Assembly (NCBI GenBank): GCA_964551015.1
Contig: CAZKBP010000025.1
Span: 1-64,000, forward strand
Length of the DNA: 64,000 nucleotides
DNA from: CAZKBP01 sp964551015
GTDB lineage: Bacteria > Bacteroidota > Bacteroidia > Cytophagales > Microscillaceae
Direction: 5' to 3'
Part shown: piece by piece, positions 28,013-35,872 of the stretch
How the letters are laid out: each line of letters begins with the position of its first letter
Numbering within the stretch: the first letter of the stretch is position 1
Notes under the pieces: model-generated
Databases searched by the model: none
What the model was told of the DNA's origin: nothing
The model's input: the letters and a program-made list of their open reading frames with translations, nothing else
Position numbers and translations under genes: made by a program

Positions 28013-28230
28013 GATTAAGGCAAATTTTGTTGTATGCTCCAAAAGTAGGAGGGAGCGTATTAGCAAACTATCCTAATCAGAAGGAACGGAAGATGAGAGG
28101 ACTGAAGCGGAAAGATTGCTAGATGAACCTTTTCCAAAGTCTAAGATAGACGAATCGGAGAGGATTCAGCTTGCTTATTCTGTATTTCTGAGCAATTGTT
28201 AAAAAAGATAACAATTTTTCGATGATATAC

Positions 28231-28262
28231 TTGACAATTTGAAAATTAATCATGTATATTTG
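28231..28262 (+). promoter_or_regulatory. Strong Bacteroidota-type promoter for the 28528-29721 operon
   Basis: TTGACAA at 28231-28237, 17 bp, then TATATTTG at 28255-28262: both elements match the -33/-7 consensus. Transcription would begin near 28268, giving a leader of about 260 nt before the start codon at 28528. Confidence 0.75.
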
Positions 28263-28267
28263 CTTAT

Positions 28268-28451
28268 GTAATTAGCAAGTGGTTATATCATTAACAATAT
28301 AAACACAAAAGACACCACCTCCGGAGCTAAAAATTAAGTATAAGGTAAAATTAGCAATATTTTGGGATGATTCCCATAAGAATGCTAATCAAGTGAGCAA
28401 ACCTGAGCCCCAAGTTTAGATTGCTTCTTTGCTCAAAGTCTGAGCATTTTT
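28268..28451 (+). ncRNA. Structured leader or small RNA ending in an attenuator-like terminator
   Basis: From the predicted start the RNA can fold into (1) TTAGC/GCTAA (28272-28276 with 28326-28330) enclosing GTGGT/ACCAC (28279-28283 with 28314-28318); (2) a nested hairpin with ATTAGCA/TGCTAAT (28350-28356 with 28383-28389) around TGGGA/TCCCA; (3) an intrinsic terminator TGCTCA/TGAGCA (28430-28435 with 28441-28446) followed by TTTTT. An upstream TGAGCAAA (28394-28401) is exactly complementary to TTTGCTCA (28428-28435), so it can break the terminator. This is the layout of a riboswitch or protein-binding attenuator, or of a 185-nt small RNA. No known class was recognised. Confidence 0.55.
28430..28451 (+). 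terminator. Terminator within the leader of the 28528 operon
   Basis: Six-base-pair stem TGCTCA/TGAGCA with 5-nt loop and a five-T run, 77 bp before the start codon. Its left arm can instead pair with 28394-28401, giving a mutually exclusive antiterminator. Confidence 0.6.
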
Positions 28452-28527
28452 AAGAAAATCATAGAACAAAAATTTGAATAGAAATTAATTAATCAACGAA
28501 AACTCGGAATTTAAGAATTGGTAAATC

Positions 28528-28986
28528 ATGGTTACATCACAAAAGAGAACCCGAAAAAAGACAAGCTCCAGCAAAGCAAGCAGCAGTAGCGAAGTGGCTC
28601 ACTTCTCTGATGTATTCACCTCTTCGGCCATGAAAGGATTAGTACTTTTATTAATTGTGGCTTTTAATGTGGTAGTACTCAAGAATAGCTTTTTACTCGC
28701 CGTACCTCAAAGTTCCTTTTCAGGAGATGCTAAAATAGATGCGCTCCTCTATGGTTTGGCGATTTCAGTACTGATGGTCATTGTACTGTTTCACGAAGAG
28801 CAATGGCACAATGCCTTTTGCCCTGGTGCGATTACTCTATATCTGGATACACTCATCCTAATTCTTTACACCAAATGGTTTGATTGGCTCATTGGTGGCT
28901 GGCTTTCCCTTTGGTTGATGAGCGGACTTATGATTTTGATGCCCGTGATGGGGATGTTTATTATGGTCATTATGCTCAAACGATAA
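28528..28986 (+). CDS. Four-helix membrane protein, unknown
   Basis: A 152-residue protein with a basic, Ser/Lys-rich cytoplasmic N-terminus (1-30) and four hydrophobic segments (about 36-58, 73-90, 100-118, 122-149). The last is unusually Met-rich. No family recognised. It heads an operon with two small soluble proteins next to parAB and is preceded by the long structured leader. Possible roles include plasmid transfer, establishment or entry exclusion; the sequence does not decide. Confidence 0.7.
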   Translation: MVTSQKRTRKKTSSSKASSSSEVAHFSDVFTSSAMKGLVLLLIVAFNVVVLKNSFLLAVPQSSFSGDAKIDALLYGLAISVLMVIVLFHEEQWHNAFCPGAITLYLDTLILILYTKWFDWLIGGWLSLWLMSGLMILMPVMGMFIMVIMLKR

Positions 28987-29026
28987 AAAAATCAAAAGAA
29001 GGTCAAACTTTATAAAAATCTGAACA

Positions 29027-29314
29027 ATGAACTCACTCGCCCTCGATCCTACGCAAAAAAGAGAAATCGTCTGGAAAATTAACACGAATCCAGCGATGGA
29101 TAAGAAGAAGAAAAAAACTTCTAAAAATACGACCTCCACAGCGGTCAAAGAACCTGTCCATGTGAAGGAATTAATCGAGAAGACCTTTCATCGTCTCTCC
29201 GCTCAGCTTCTAGACAAGGTAAACCAATTGGAGCAAGAATTGGCACAAATGAAAGCCGAAAATGACGAGCTAAAAAGCAAATTGAATCTCAATCTAGAAA
29301 CTACTTCTCTGTAA
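29027..29314 (+). CDS. Small basic coiled-coil protein
   Basis: A 95-residue protein. The middle is Lys-rich (MDKKKKKTSKNTTST), and the C-terminal 45 residues form a leucine-zipper-like coiled coil (HRLSAQLLDKVNQLEQELAQ). No signal peptide or enzyme motif. It lies 40 bp after the membrane protein gene and 41 bp before the paralogous-family gene, so the three are probably one operon. Confidence 0.6.
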   Translation: MNSLALDPTQKREIVWKINTNPAMDKKKKKTSKNTTSTAVKEPVHVKELIEKTFHRLSAQLLDKVNQLEQELAQMKAENDELKSKLNLNLETTSL

Positions 29315-29355
29315 AATATTTAAAATAAGTCTCTAAACTCAAAAAAAATAAAACT

Positions 29356-29721
29356 ATGGCAGCGATCCCTTTTACTTCTCCTAAATCTCTTCTGGTTAAA
29401 TTAGCGGATGTCTTTCAAGGACGAACAACCGAAGCAGAAGCACCCCAAGAACAAGAAACTACCGTACGCAATATTTCTACGGCCCCTTCGTCTACCTCTG
29501 AAAAACCCAACGGCCTCAAATCTAAAATGAACGTGAGTCTGGATGATCTAAAAACCATCTCGACTGCGCTCTTGCATTACAAAAGAAATTTAGCTCGTAT
29601 GGGTGAAATGCAAAGAGCCGAAACGGTGGGTACGATTGACCAGAAATTTTTTGACCTGATCCAAGTGATGGAAGCACAGGCAGCCGATAGCTCTCAAGAG
29701 GATGTGCCCTCTGCCGCCTAA
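29356..29721 (+). CDS. Small paralogous-family protein, copy A
   Basis: A 121-residue soluble protein. The conserved core (about 56-111) reads KSKMNVSLDDLKTISTALL, then YKRNLARMGEM and IDQKFFDLI. The same core occurs in the genes at 31770 and 50529. Copies A and C are about two-thirds identical there by eye. N-termini also match (SPKSLLVKLADVFQ). The pattern suggests an N-terminal amphipathic helix, a flexible linker and a helical bundle. Function unknown. Copies A and B flank parAB, so a plasmid-linked role is likely. Confidence 0.75.
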   Translation: MAAIPFTSPKSLLVKLADVFQGRTTEAEAPQEQETTVRNISTAPSSTSEKPNGLKSKMNVSLDDLKTISTALLHYKRNLARMGEMQRAETVGTIDQKFFDLIQVMEAQAADSSQEDVPSAA

Positions 29722-29760
29722 GCCTAAGATATTTCGTTTTTGTTTTTGAATCCCGTGTAA

Positions 29761-29791
29761 AAGCCTGCTCTCTATGAGGGTAGGTTTTTTT
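29761..29791 (+). terminator. Intrinsic terminator of the 28528-29721 operon
   Basis: Twelve-pair stem with G-U pairs (29761-29772 with 29776-29787) and T-run to 29791, 40 bp after the stop of copy A. Confidence 0.75.
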
Positions 29792-29943
29792 ATGCCTTGT
29801 ATTTTCAAAATGTCTCTTCCCCGAAAAGTGATACTTCCAAGAATCAATCTTTATCATTAAGGGTAAGGGCAAAGATCAAGGAACCCATGCTCACCGCCAG
29901 TCTGAGATGGTTGCTCTATGAAACAGAGTTTCCTAACGATTCG

Positions 29944-30843
29944 CTATTTACCAAAAAGCTCCGTTTCTAACCGTTCTACTAGTGTTTTAAACTCGGCAAA
30001 GGTGTTTTTATCTGGTTGTTGCGAAAGTTTCTTAAAGGCTTTCAAAATGGCTGATTTGTAAGTTTCTAAGAGTTGCTCATCTTTATTCTTTTTTTGGGCA
30101 GGTGGAGGAACGGGAGCCGTTTTGACGTTTTTTATCGAGCTTAACGCGAGTTGAGCATCTTTTTTAGTAACAAACAATTCTTTAAAAGCCTTTACATCTT
30201 CTGCTGTTTTCTCCAAAAGCTCAACCGCGACTCTTTTGGGAAGATCAAGTTCTCTGTTCAGAATGCTCCAGCGTAAACTATTATCACCCTGTACCAGCTT
30301 ATCAATGGCTTGCGCGTATTTTTCGTCTCTTTGGATGGTTTTAGCGGATACTTTGTGTTGCTGTGCTAACTTCTCACGAGTTTCCGACTTCTGGACATTT
30401 TGACCAGAAGTTAAGTCAGAACGCTTTCCTTGTTTCTTTTCTTGACTGTATTGTTGACCACGTAAATAGCTTTTTGCCTCTTCGGTCAGGTTTCGTTTTC
30501 CTAGTTGATTATTAATCATCCAGTCTTTGACTTCATCTATGTTTTTGAAATCTGCCAAGACAAAGTTAAAGTCTATCTTATGATGCGAACATATCTTATA
30601 GCGGTTATGTCCATCGACGAGCACGTAATCTTGATTATCTTTCCAAAGAATCAGGGCATCGCGGCAGCCTTCGAGTAGGATATTGTCTTCTAGTTTGGCA
30701 AACTCTTCGGCAGAAAGGGGCGGGATATAATCTTTTAGTTCGTCTTTAATGATGATGCTTTTTTTGATAGTTGTGTCTACGTCTTGCTTTTGTTTGACTA
30801 CATGCTGCAAAGCATTTTGCATCCTTATATTCTTCTTAGCCAT
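29944..30843 (-). CDS. parB: ParB-like partition protein, plasmid type
   Basis: A 299-residue ParB-family protein. The N-terminal ParB/Srx-like domain (about 30-120) has SAEEFAKLEDNILLEGCRDALILWK and the VDGHNRYKIC motif in place of the chromosomal GERR motif. A region with KVSAKTIQRDEKYAQAI (about 165-182) looks like the helix-turn-helix. The C-terminus is Lys-rich and helical. This GHNR form is typical of plasmid or element-borne ParB in Bacteroidota. It follows parA by 41 bp on the same strand, so it is co-transcribed. Confidence 0.86.
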   Translation of the reverse strand: MAKKNIRMQNALQHVVKQKQDVDTTIKKSIIIKDELKDYIPPLSAEEFAKLEDNILLEGCRDALILWKDNQDYVLVDGHNRYKICSHHKIDFNFVLADFKNIDEVKDWMINNQLGKRNLTEEAKSYLRGQQYSQEKKQGKRSDLTSGQNVQKSETREKLAQQHKVSAKTIQRDEKYAQAIDKLVQGDNSLRWSILNRELDLPKRVAVELLEKTAEDVKAFKELFVTKKDAQLALSSIKNVKTAPVPPPAQKKNKDEQLLETYKSAILKAFKKLSQQPDKNTFAEFKTLVERLETELFGK

Positions 30844-30884
30844 AAGTATTTACAGGGCTTGTACGTTAAAAATTTCGTGAAAAT

Positions 30885-31625
30885 TTAGCTTAGAATTTCT
30901 TTTGCTAATTTTTGATAGTCTTTTGCACCATTGGAGTTTGCATCATAGGTAAAAATATCTTCACCCACCGTAGAGGCCTCAATGAGCGATACATTCTGTC
31001 GAATTTGTGTTTGGAATACTTTTTCCTGGTGCGCTCCTTCCACTGTCTCCACGATGGTACGACTCACTACCGTGCGATTTACTTGAGTCAAGAGCATTCC
31101 TTTTATTTTCAAGTTGCTATTCAGATTACGGCGTAGCTCATCAATTAAATCCATAATCGTATTCAGACCTTTGATGGCCAGATATTGAGACTGAATGACT
31201 ACAATCACCTCCAAAGAAGCAATCAAAGCATTGATGGTCAACACGCCCAAAGAAGGTGGGCAATCAATCAAGATAAAGTCATAATTATCTTTGATCGGCT
31301 CTAAGGCTTCCCGTAATCGGAAGTAGCCATTCACCTCGGAAATCAACTTGACTTCCGCACCCGATAAGTCCAAACTAGAAGGAACCAGATCAAAACTTTT
31401 GCCTATAGGTAGAATAGGCAATGCGCTCCGCTCGGTAATCGAATGGTAGATACTTCGCTCAGGATCCTCTACACCCAGTGATTGCGAAAGATTCGCCTGA
31501 GGGTCGATATCGATGACTAATACCTTCTTTTTTTGGAGCGAAAGAGCCTTTCCTAAATTAAGGGTAGTGGTTGTTTTTCCTACGCCTCCTTTATGATTAA
31601 CGACTGCGATGATGCTTACACTCAT
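30885..31625 (-). CDS. parA: ParA-family partition ATPase
   Basis: A 246-residue Walker-type ParA. Deviant Walker A HKGGVGKTTT at 11-20, switch DIDPQANLS (about 39-47), Walker B FILIDCPPSLG (about 116-126). It lacks the N-terminal DNA-binding domain of P1-type ParA, so it is a type Ib or chromosomal-size ParA. With ParB it positions replicon copies by ATP-driven movement on the nucleoid. The adjoining palindrome (31684-31707) may be the operator or centromere. Confidence 0.93.
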   Translation of the reverse strand: MSVSIIAVVNHKGGVGKTTTTLNLGKALSLQKKKVLVIDIDPQANLSQSLGVEDPERSIYHSITERSALPILPIGKSFDLVPSSLDLSGAEVKLISEVNGYFRLREALEPIKDNYDFILIDCPPSLGVLTINALIASLEVIVVIQSQYLAIKGLNTIMDLIDELRRNLNSNLKIKGMLLTQVNRTVVSRTIVETVEGAHQEKVFQTQIRQNVSLIEASTVGEDIFTYDANSNGAKDYQKLAKEILS

Positions 31626-31683
31626 AAATGCACTCTAGTTTGCGTTTTTTGCAAATTAAAAAAATTCTAATGTAATCATTTCC

Positions 31684-31707
31684 ATTCTCTCAATTATCTG
31701 AGAGAAT
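31684..31707. promoter_or_regulatory. Palindrome upstream of parA, candidate operator or centromere
   Basis: ATTCTCTCA (31684-31692) and TGAGAGAAT (31699-31707) form a perfect 9-bp inverted repeat with a 6-bp spacer, 59 bp before the parA start. On the plus strand it is followed by T-rich sequence, but no rightward gene ends here, so a terminator is less likely than a protein-binding site. Confidence 0.5.
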
Positions 31708-31718
31708 TTTTTTGTGAT

Positions 31719-31745
31719 AAAAAAACCCGTGACTTTGGCCACGGG
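31719..31745 (-). terminator. Intrinsic terminator after copy B
   Basis: CCCGTG/CACGGG (31726-31731 with 31740-31745) followed on the minus strand by seven T, 24 bp after the stop of the gene at 31770. It insulates parA from the upstream gene. Confidence 0.8.
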
Positions 31746-31769
31746 TGGGAGGAGGGGAATTAGAAAATC

Positions 31770-32114
31770 TTAGGCGGCTACCTGTTCTTCTTGGGCAGAG
31801 AGTTCTTGCTCGAGTACTTGTTTTTGTTTTTCTAGCTCTAGAATAAGTTGGTAAATACGATCATCCACGATGGCTACCGTTTCGGCTTTGCTATAATCTT
31901 TTCTTTTCAGCAAAAACTTTTTGTAATAAAGCAGCGCACTAGAAATGATTTTGAGATCATTGACTGAGACTTTGAATTTAGCCCGATCTGATTCCTCTGA
32001 GCTTTCTGGGGAAGCATCTGCTCCGGAAGTAGAAGGCTCGGGAGCATATTCCTGAAAAGCAGCCACGATATTTTTGAATAATTTACGTACGGAGATATAA
32101 GCAATTTTTGACAT
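31770..32114 (-). CDS. Small paralogous-family protein, copy B
   Basis: A 114-residue member of the three-gene family. Core (about 45-100): RAKFKVSVNDLKIISSALLY, YKKFLLKRKDYSKAETVAI, VDDRIYQLI. The N-terminal KLFKNIVAAFQEY matches the amphipathic helix of the other copies; the C-terminus is Gln/Glu-rich. It is the most diverged copy. It lies upstream of parA on the same strand but is separated by a terminator. Confidence 0.75.
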   Translation of the reverse strand: MSKIAYISVRKLFKNIVAAFQEYAPEPSTSGADASPESSEESDRAKFKVSVNDLKIISSALLYYKKFLLKRKDYSKAETVAIVDDRIYQLILELEKQKQVLEQELSAQEEQVAA

Positions 32115-32344
32115 GAGGATACCAGGGTTTTAGCGTTCGAGATATGTTAAAGATAAGCAAAAAAAGGGCTTTTTACGAGTCTCAGAGGGCTTTTTTGAGG
32201 AGGCGTTGGCTAAACCTTTGAGGCTTAGCGAGAAAATTTTTGGGCTAAAAAGTTCCGCTTAAAGCCTGTTTTTTTATTAAACCAAAGTGGGGTTTTTCTC
32301 AAACTTTCAAGGTTTATCTGGAAAACAGTCGAGCTATCTTTCCC

Positions 32345-32375
32345 CAAAAAATAAAGGCAACCCAAAGGGTTGCCT
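32345..32375 (-). terminator. Intrinsic terminator after hsp20
   Basis: Nine-pair perfect stem (AGGCAACCC 32355-32363, GGGTTGCCT 32367-32375), 3-nt loop, T-rich tail on the minus strand; 33 bp after the hsp20 stop. Confidence 0.87.
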
Positions 32376-32407
32376 CTATTCTGCATTCACTTCTACTAAT
32401 TAAATCA

Positions 32408-32833
32408 CTACGAAATTGCAATCTCACGACGCTTCGGTTTCGCATCTTCTTTTTTGGGTACGGTAATATTCAATACTCCGTCTTTATAGTTTGCCTCGAT
32501 CTTCTCACCTTCGGCAGTGGCAGGGAGGGTGAAAGAACGTTTGAAGCTGGTGTAGCTAAACTCACGACGGGTATAATTGTCTTTCTTGTCTTCGTTTTCT
32601 ACTTTGTTCTCAGCAGAGATAGTCAACACGTCGTTGTCTACATTTACCTTGAAATCCTCTTTGTTGAGGCCAGGAGCGGCTAATTCTAGATGAAATCCGT
32701 TTTCATCTTCCTTGATGTTGACAGATGGTACGTTATTGATGTTATCGCGTCCGAAAAAAGGACCAAAATCATCGTTGAAAAATCTGTCTAACATGGTGTT
32801 AAAAGTCGGTTTGTTGAATCTTACGAGTGTCAT
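32408..32833 (-). CDS. Small heat-shock protein, Hsp20/alpha-crystallin family
   Basis: A 141-residue chaperone holdase. The alpha-crystallin domain spans about 38-130 (VNIKEDENGFHLELAAPGLNKEDFKV...YKDGVLNITVPKKE), including the ANYKDGVL motif and a C-terminal I-x-I/V-like tail (REIAIS). Oligomers bind unfolded proteins without ATP. A good Shine-Dalgarno (AGGAG) precedes the ATG, rare in this window. Two copies of a dyad TGCCAAAATGTC lie upstream and may be its heat-shock operator. Confidence 0.95.
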   Translation of the reverse strand: MTLVRFNKPTFNTMLDRFFNDDFGPFFGRDNINNVPSVNIKEDENGFHLELAAPGLNKEDFKVNVDNDVLTISAENKVENEDKKDNYTRREFSYTSFKRSFTLPATAEGEKIEANYKDGVLNITVPKKEDAKPKRREIAIS

Positions 32834-32943
32834 ATCTTTAATTCTCCTTTTTAAAGTTGAACGTTTATTTCAAAATTGCTTTCGCTGATATTATTGCAAG
32901 ATCGATACCAAGCCTAAAAAACACGTATAGTGGTGAAAATATA

Positions 32944-32999
32944 TGCCAAAATGTCTTGAAAAGAGAAATTTATCGAAAATTTGTAATGCCAAAATGTCA
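32944..32999. promoter_or_regulatory. Two direct copies of a TGCCAAAATGTC dyad between hsp20 and thioredoxin genes
   Basis: TGCCAAAATGTC occurs at 32944-32955 and 32987-32998, the second extended by A to TGCCAAAATGTCA, a near-palindrome (TGnCA-N3-TGnCA). The centre-to-centre distance is 43 bp, about four helical turns, so proteins bound at both would face the same side. It sits between two divergent stress genes. Confidence 0.5.
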
Positions 33000-33043
33000 T
33001 TAATGGTTTTTGTTCTAGAATCAATTTGTCATTTGTAATGTTT

Positions 33044-33051
33044 TAATTTTG
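33044..33051 (+). promoter_or_regulatory. Candidate -7 element for the thioredoxin-TPR gene
   Basis: TAATTTTG fits TAnnTTTG; a TTG at 33026-33028 is 15 bp upstream, a little close. It would give a leader of about 31 nt. Confidence 0.4.
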
Positions 33052-33088
33052 TGGTTATCTGTTCAAAATGCTAAACTAAAACGTCAAA

Positions 33089-33889
33089 ATGGAGGCAAAT
33101 CAAGCTAGCTTTGAAGAAAAAGTATTGGCACGTAGCCAAGAAGTACCTGTGGTGGTAGATTTTTGGGCTCCCTGGTGTGGCCCTTGCAAATTTTTAGGCC
33201 CCGTGATTGAAGAATTAGCCAATGAGGCAGCGGGTCGGTGGGAATTGGTCAAAGTAAATACAGATGAAAATCCTGAGTTATCTCAAAAATTTCGTATCAA
33301 GGGAATCCCTGCTGTCAAAATGTTTTATCAGGGTGAAGTAGTAGGAGAATTTACAGGCGCATTGCCCAAAACACAGATTCAAAGATGGTTGGATGAAAAT
33401 ATTCCCGATCCACGGCAGGAAACGCTAGCTCAAATCAAAGAGCGTTTGCAAGGAGAAGCATACGCCCAAGCACTCAAAGATTTGGAAGCTTTTGTAGAAG
33501 AAAATCCTGATTTGGACGAGGCCAAGATTTGCCTTGCTAGTGAAAAGATTTATGAAAATCTCGTTCAAGCAGCATCACTTTTGGAAGGAATCAAGCTAGA
33601 TGGTAAGCTCATAGACTCTATCGAGGACACCAGAAATCTCATCCAATTTTTACAAACAGAAACAGACTCCACCCATAATTTAGCAAAAAAAGTACAGAGC
33701 GCTCAGGCAACGCTCAAAGAGAGAAATTTTGAGGCTACTTTGCAGCAATTGATTGAAGTAGTGATGGTTGATAAATCTTTTGCCGAAGAACTGCCTCGCA
33801 AGGCGATTATTGCTATTTTCCATAGGTTAGGAGATCAGCACGAACTGACCCAAAAATATCGCAAACGCTTTGATATGGCTCTTTATTAA
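33089..33889 (+). CDS. Thioredoxin-TPR fusion, CnoX/YbbN-like
   Basis: A 266-residue cytoplasmic protein. The N-terminal thioredoxin domain (1-110) has the redox motif W-C30-G-P-C33 and the cis-Pro in KGIPAVKMF. The C-terminal 150 residues are helical and TPR-like. The same layout occurs in CnoX, a chaperedoxin that protects proteins from oxidation and hands them to chaperones. Here both active-site cysteines are kept. It is divergent from hsp20 with shared regulatory DNA, consistent with a stress role. Confidence 0.88.
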   Translation: MEANQASFEEKVLARSQEVPVVVDFWAPWCGPCKFLGPVIEELANEAAGRWELVKVNTDENPELSQKFRIKGIPAVKMFYQGEVVGEFTGALPKTQIQRWLDENIPDPRQETLAQIKERLQGEAYAQALKDLEAFVEENPDLDEAKICLASEKIYENLVQAASLLEGIKLDGKLIDSIEDTRNLIQFLQTETDSTHNLAKKVQSAQATLKERNFEATLQQLIEVVMVDKSFAEELPRKAIIAIFHRLGDQHELTQKYRKRFDMALY

Positions 33890-33906
33890 GTTGCTGGTTG
33901 CTCGAC

Positions 33907-34638
33907 TCACAACGAGCGACTTTCATCTTTGACAATTTTTCCATCTTCCAGATAAATCACCCTTTTGGCCCTGCGCATGACCAGTTCATCGTGGGTAGAG
34001 AACAGGAAGGTGGTTTTTTCTTTTTGATTGAGTTCGTACATTAAATCTAGCAAGTGAGTGGTATTTTGAGAATCTAAACTGGAGGAGGGTTCATCCGCCA
34101 GCACGAAATGAGGCTTAGGAGCCAGGGCACGGGCAATCGCCACGCGTTGTTGCTGACCACCGGAAAGCTCGTGGGGCTTTCTTTTCGCATATTTTTCTAA
34201 TTGAATTTGTTGCAAGAGTTCATCTACACGCTCTTTGATTTCTGCCTTAGGGCGGCCTTGCAATTGCATCGTGAGGGCGATATTTTCCCAAACCGTCAGC
34301 ACAGGAACCAGATTATGCGCCTGAAAAACCAAACCAATGTGATGCAAGCGAAATTGGCTTAGTTTCTTTTCTTTCAATTGTGTAATCTCCTTCCCGGCAA
34401 TCCAGATTTTGCCTGAATTAGGTTGATCTAGTCCGCCGATCAGATTCAACAGACTCGTTTTGCCACAGCCCGAAGGCCCCACAATGGCCGTGAATTCTCC
34501 TGCTTCTAGAGTTAAGCTAACTCCATCTAATGCCTTCACAGGGACACCTTTGGGATCATAAATCTTGGTTAAGGCTTCAGAGCGGATGATCTTTTTTTTA
34601 GGAGAAATATCGTAAATAATGAATTTAGGTTCTTTCAC
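33907..34638 (-). CDS. ABC transporter ATP-binding protein, LolD/MacB type
   Basis: A 243-residue ATPase. Walker A GPSGCGKTS (about 53-61), Q-loop in LVFQAHNLVP, signature LSGGQQQRVAIARAL, Walker B HFVLADEPSSSLDS, and H-loop FSTHD. The ALTKIYDPKGVPVKALDGVSL opening is typical of the LolD/MacB/FtsE group that works with FtsX-like permeases on lipoproteins, peptides or the cell wall. Third gene of a leftward operon with two permeases; the upstream permease ends 4 bp before its start. Confidence 0.95.
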   Translation of the reverse strand: MKEPKFIIYDISPKKKIIRSEALTKIYDPKGVPVKALDGVSLTLEAGEFTAIVGPSGCGKTSLLNLIGGLDQPNSGKIWIAGKEITQLKEKKLSQFRLHHIGLVFQAHNLVPVLTVWENIALTMQLQGRPKAEIKERVDELLQQIQLEKYAKRKPHELSGGQQQRVAIARALAPKPHFVLADEPSSSLDSQNTTHLLDLMYELNQKEKTTFLFSTHDELVMRRAKRVIYLEDGKIVKDESRSL

Positions 34639-34642
34639 AGAA

Positions 34643-35863
34643 TTATGAAATGACTTTTACTAATCGTGTTGCTAGTACTTTCCGTACTAAGTAAATAGAC
34701 AAAATGAGCGTGGCAACCATTACGAATCCAATTACCATCAAAAATACTTCCCCACTCAAATAAGGTTTGACCACACTATCAAAGCCCGCCGACGCTACTC
34801 CCGCTCGTAGATGAGACAGATGAATGCCATAAGCAGCACTCCCCCTGATGGTAAGACTTGAAAGCCCCAAACCTAATAATGAGCCGATTACGGACAGCAA
34901 AAACGTTTCCATAGATACCATCCAACCCAAAGCTTGTTTTGGCATTCCCAAAGCGCTCAGGAGTGCCAATTCCTGCTTTCGCTCCAAAATGGCCATCAAC
35001 ATCACATTCATAATGACCAGAGACATCGCCAAGATGATAATTCCCAAGAAAATCAAGTAAAAATAAGTCATGATTTCGTGGAGGTAGGCTAGCTCGGGTG
35101 CCGTTTTGATCCAGCTTTTTACCCGGAGGTCAGGCCATTTTTTGGTTAAATCTTTTTCTACTTGATGAGCTTTTCTAAGATTTCTCAAACGACAAGCTAA
35201 CTGGTGCACGGCTGCCGTTTCTAGGTTGAGCAGTTCAGCAAATACTTCTCTATGGATAAAAACGTGGCTTTGCTCGAAGCTAGTATTAGAAGTTTGATAA
35301 ATGCCTGCGACCCGAAAATGAGCCGATTGGTTTTCACCATTTTGATCTGAAAAACTCAGTTTTAAGCGGTCATTCAGTTTTAATTCTAATCGCTGTGCTA
35401 GTTTTTGACCAATTACCGCCGACGAATCGGAAGCTTGGTCTAGATAAGTTCCTACTTTGATTTTTTGATAAAGGCTAAAGACATTTTTCTCGGCTTGAGG
35501 CGTGATACCATAGATATCCACTCGGTAATTCGCGTTTTTACCCGTGGCTAATCCATAGGTATTGAGGCGGGGGGAAACAGCTCGAATCTCAGGATGGGAT
35601 TGCAATCGAGAGCTAAGAGAGTCGCTGTGATTTAGGTAATGATAGACCAGCTTCTCCCGGTCGTAATTAGGATGCTGAATTTTGATATGGGCAATACTAT
35701 TTTCCAAAAAATCTTGAATTCTCTGGTCTTGCAGGCCATTGTTAAAAGCCATCATGAAAGTACTTGCCCAAATTCCCAGCGTAATCCCGCAAATAATCGT
35801 TGCACTCCGCGTGGGATATCGCCACAAATTACGCCACGCTATTTGTATGATTAATTTCATCAA
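34643..35863 (-). CDS. FtsX-like ABC permease, second in operon
   Basis: A 406-residue permease with the MacB/FtsX layout: one N-terminal membrane helix (about 17-38), a large extracytoplasmic domain (about 40-265), then three C-terminal helices (about 272-298, 315-340, 367-392). The 'AWRNLWRYPTRS' start is the conserved elbow helix. It likely forms a heterodimer with the gene at 35873 and with the ATPase downstream. In Bacteroidota such units export lipoproteins (LolCDE-like) or drive mechanotransmission. Confidence 0.91.
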   Translation of the reverse strand: MMKLIIQIAWRNLWRYPTRSATIICGITLGIWASTFMMAFNNGLQDQRIQDFLENSIAHIKIQHPNYDREKLVYHYLNHSDSLSSRLQSHPEIRAVSPRLNTYGLATGKNANYRVDIYGITPQAEKNVFSLYQKIKVGTYLDQASDSSAVIGQKLAQRLELKLNDRLKLSFSDQNGENQSAHFRVAGIYQTSNTSFEQSHVFIHREVFAELLNLETAAVHQLACRLRNLRKAHQVEKDLTKKWPDLRVKSWIKTAPELAYLHEIMTYFYLIFLGIIILAMSLVIMNVMLMAILERKQELALLSALGMPKQALGWMVSMETFLLSVIGSLLGLGLSSLTIRGSAAYGIHLSHLRAGVASAGFDSVVKPYLSGEVFLMVIGFVMVATLILSIYLVRKVLATRLVKVIS

Positions 35864-35872
35864 TTCTCCAAA

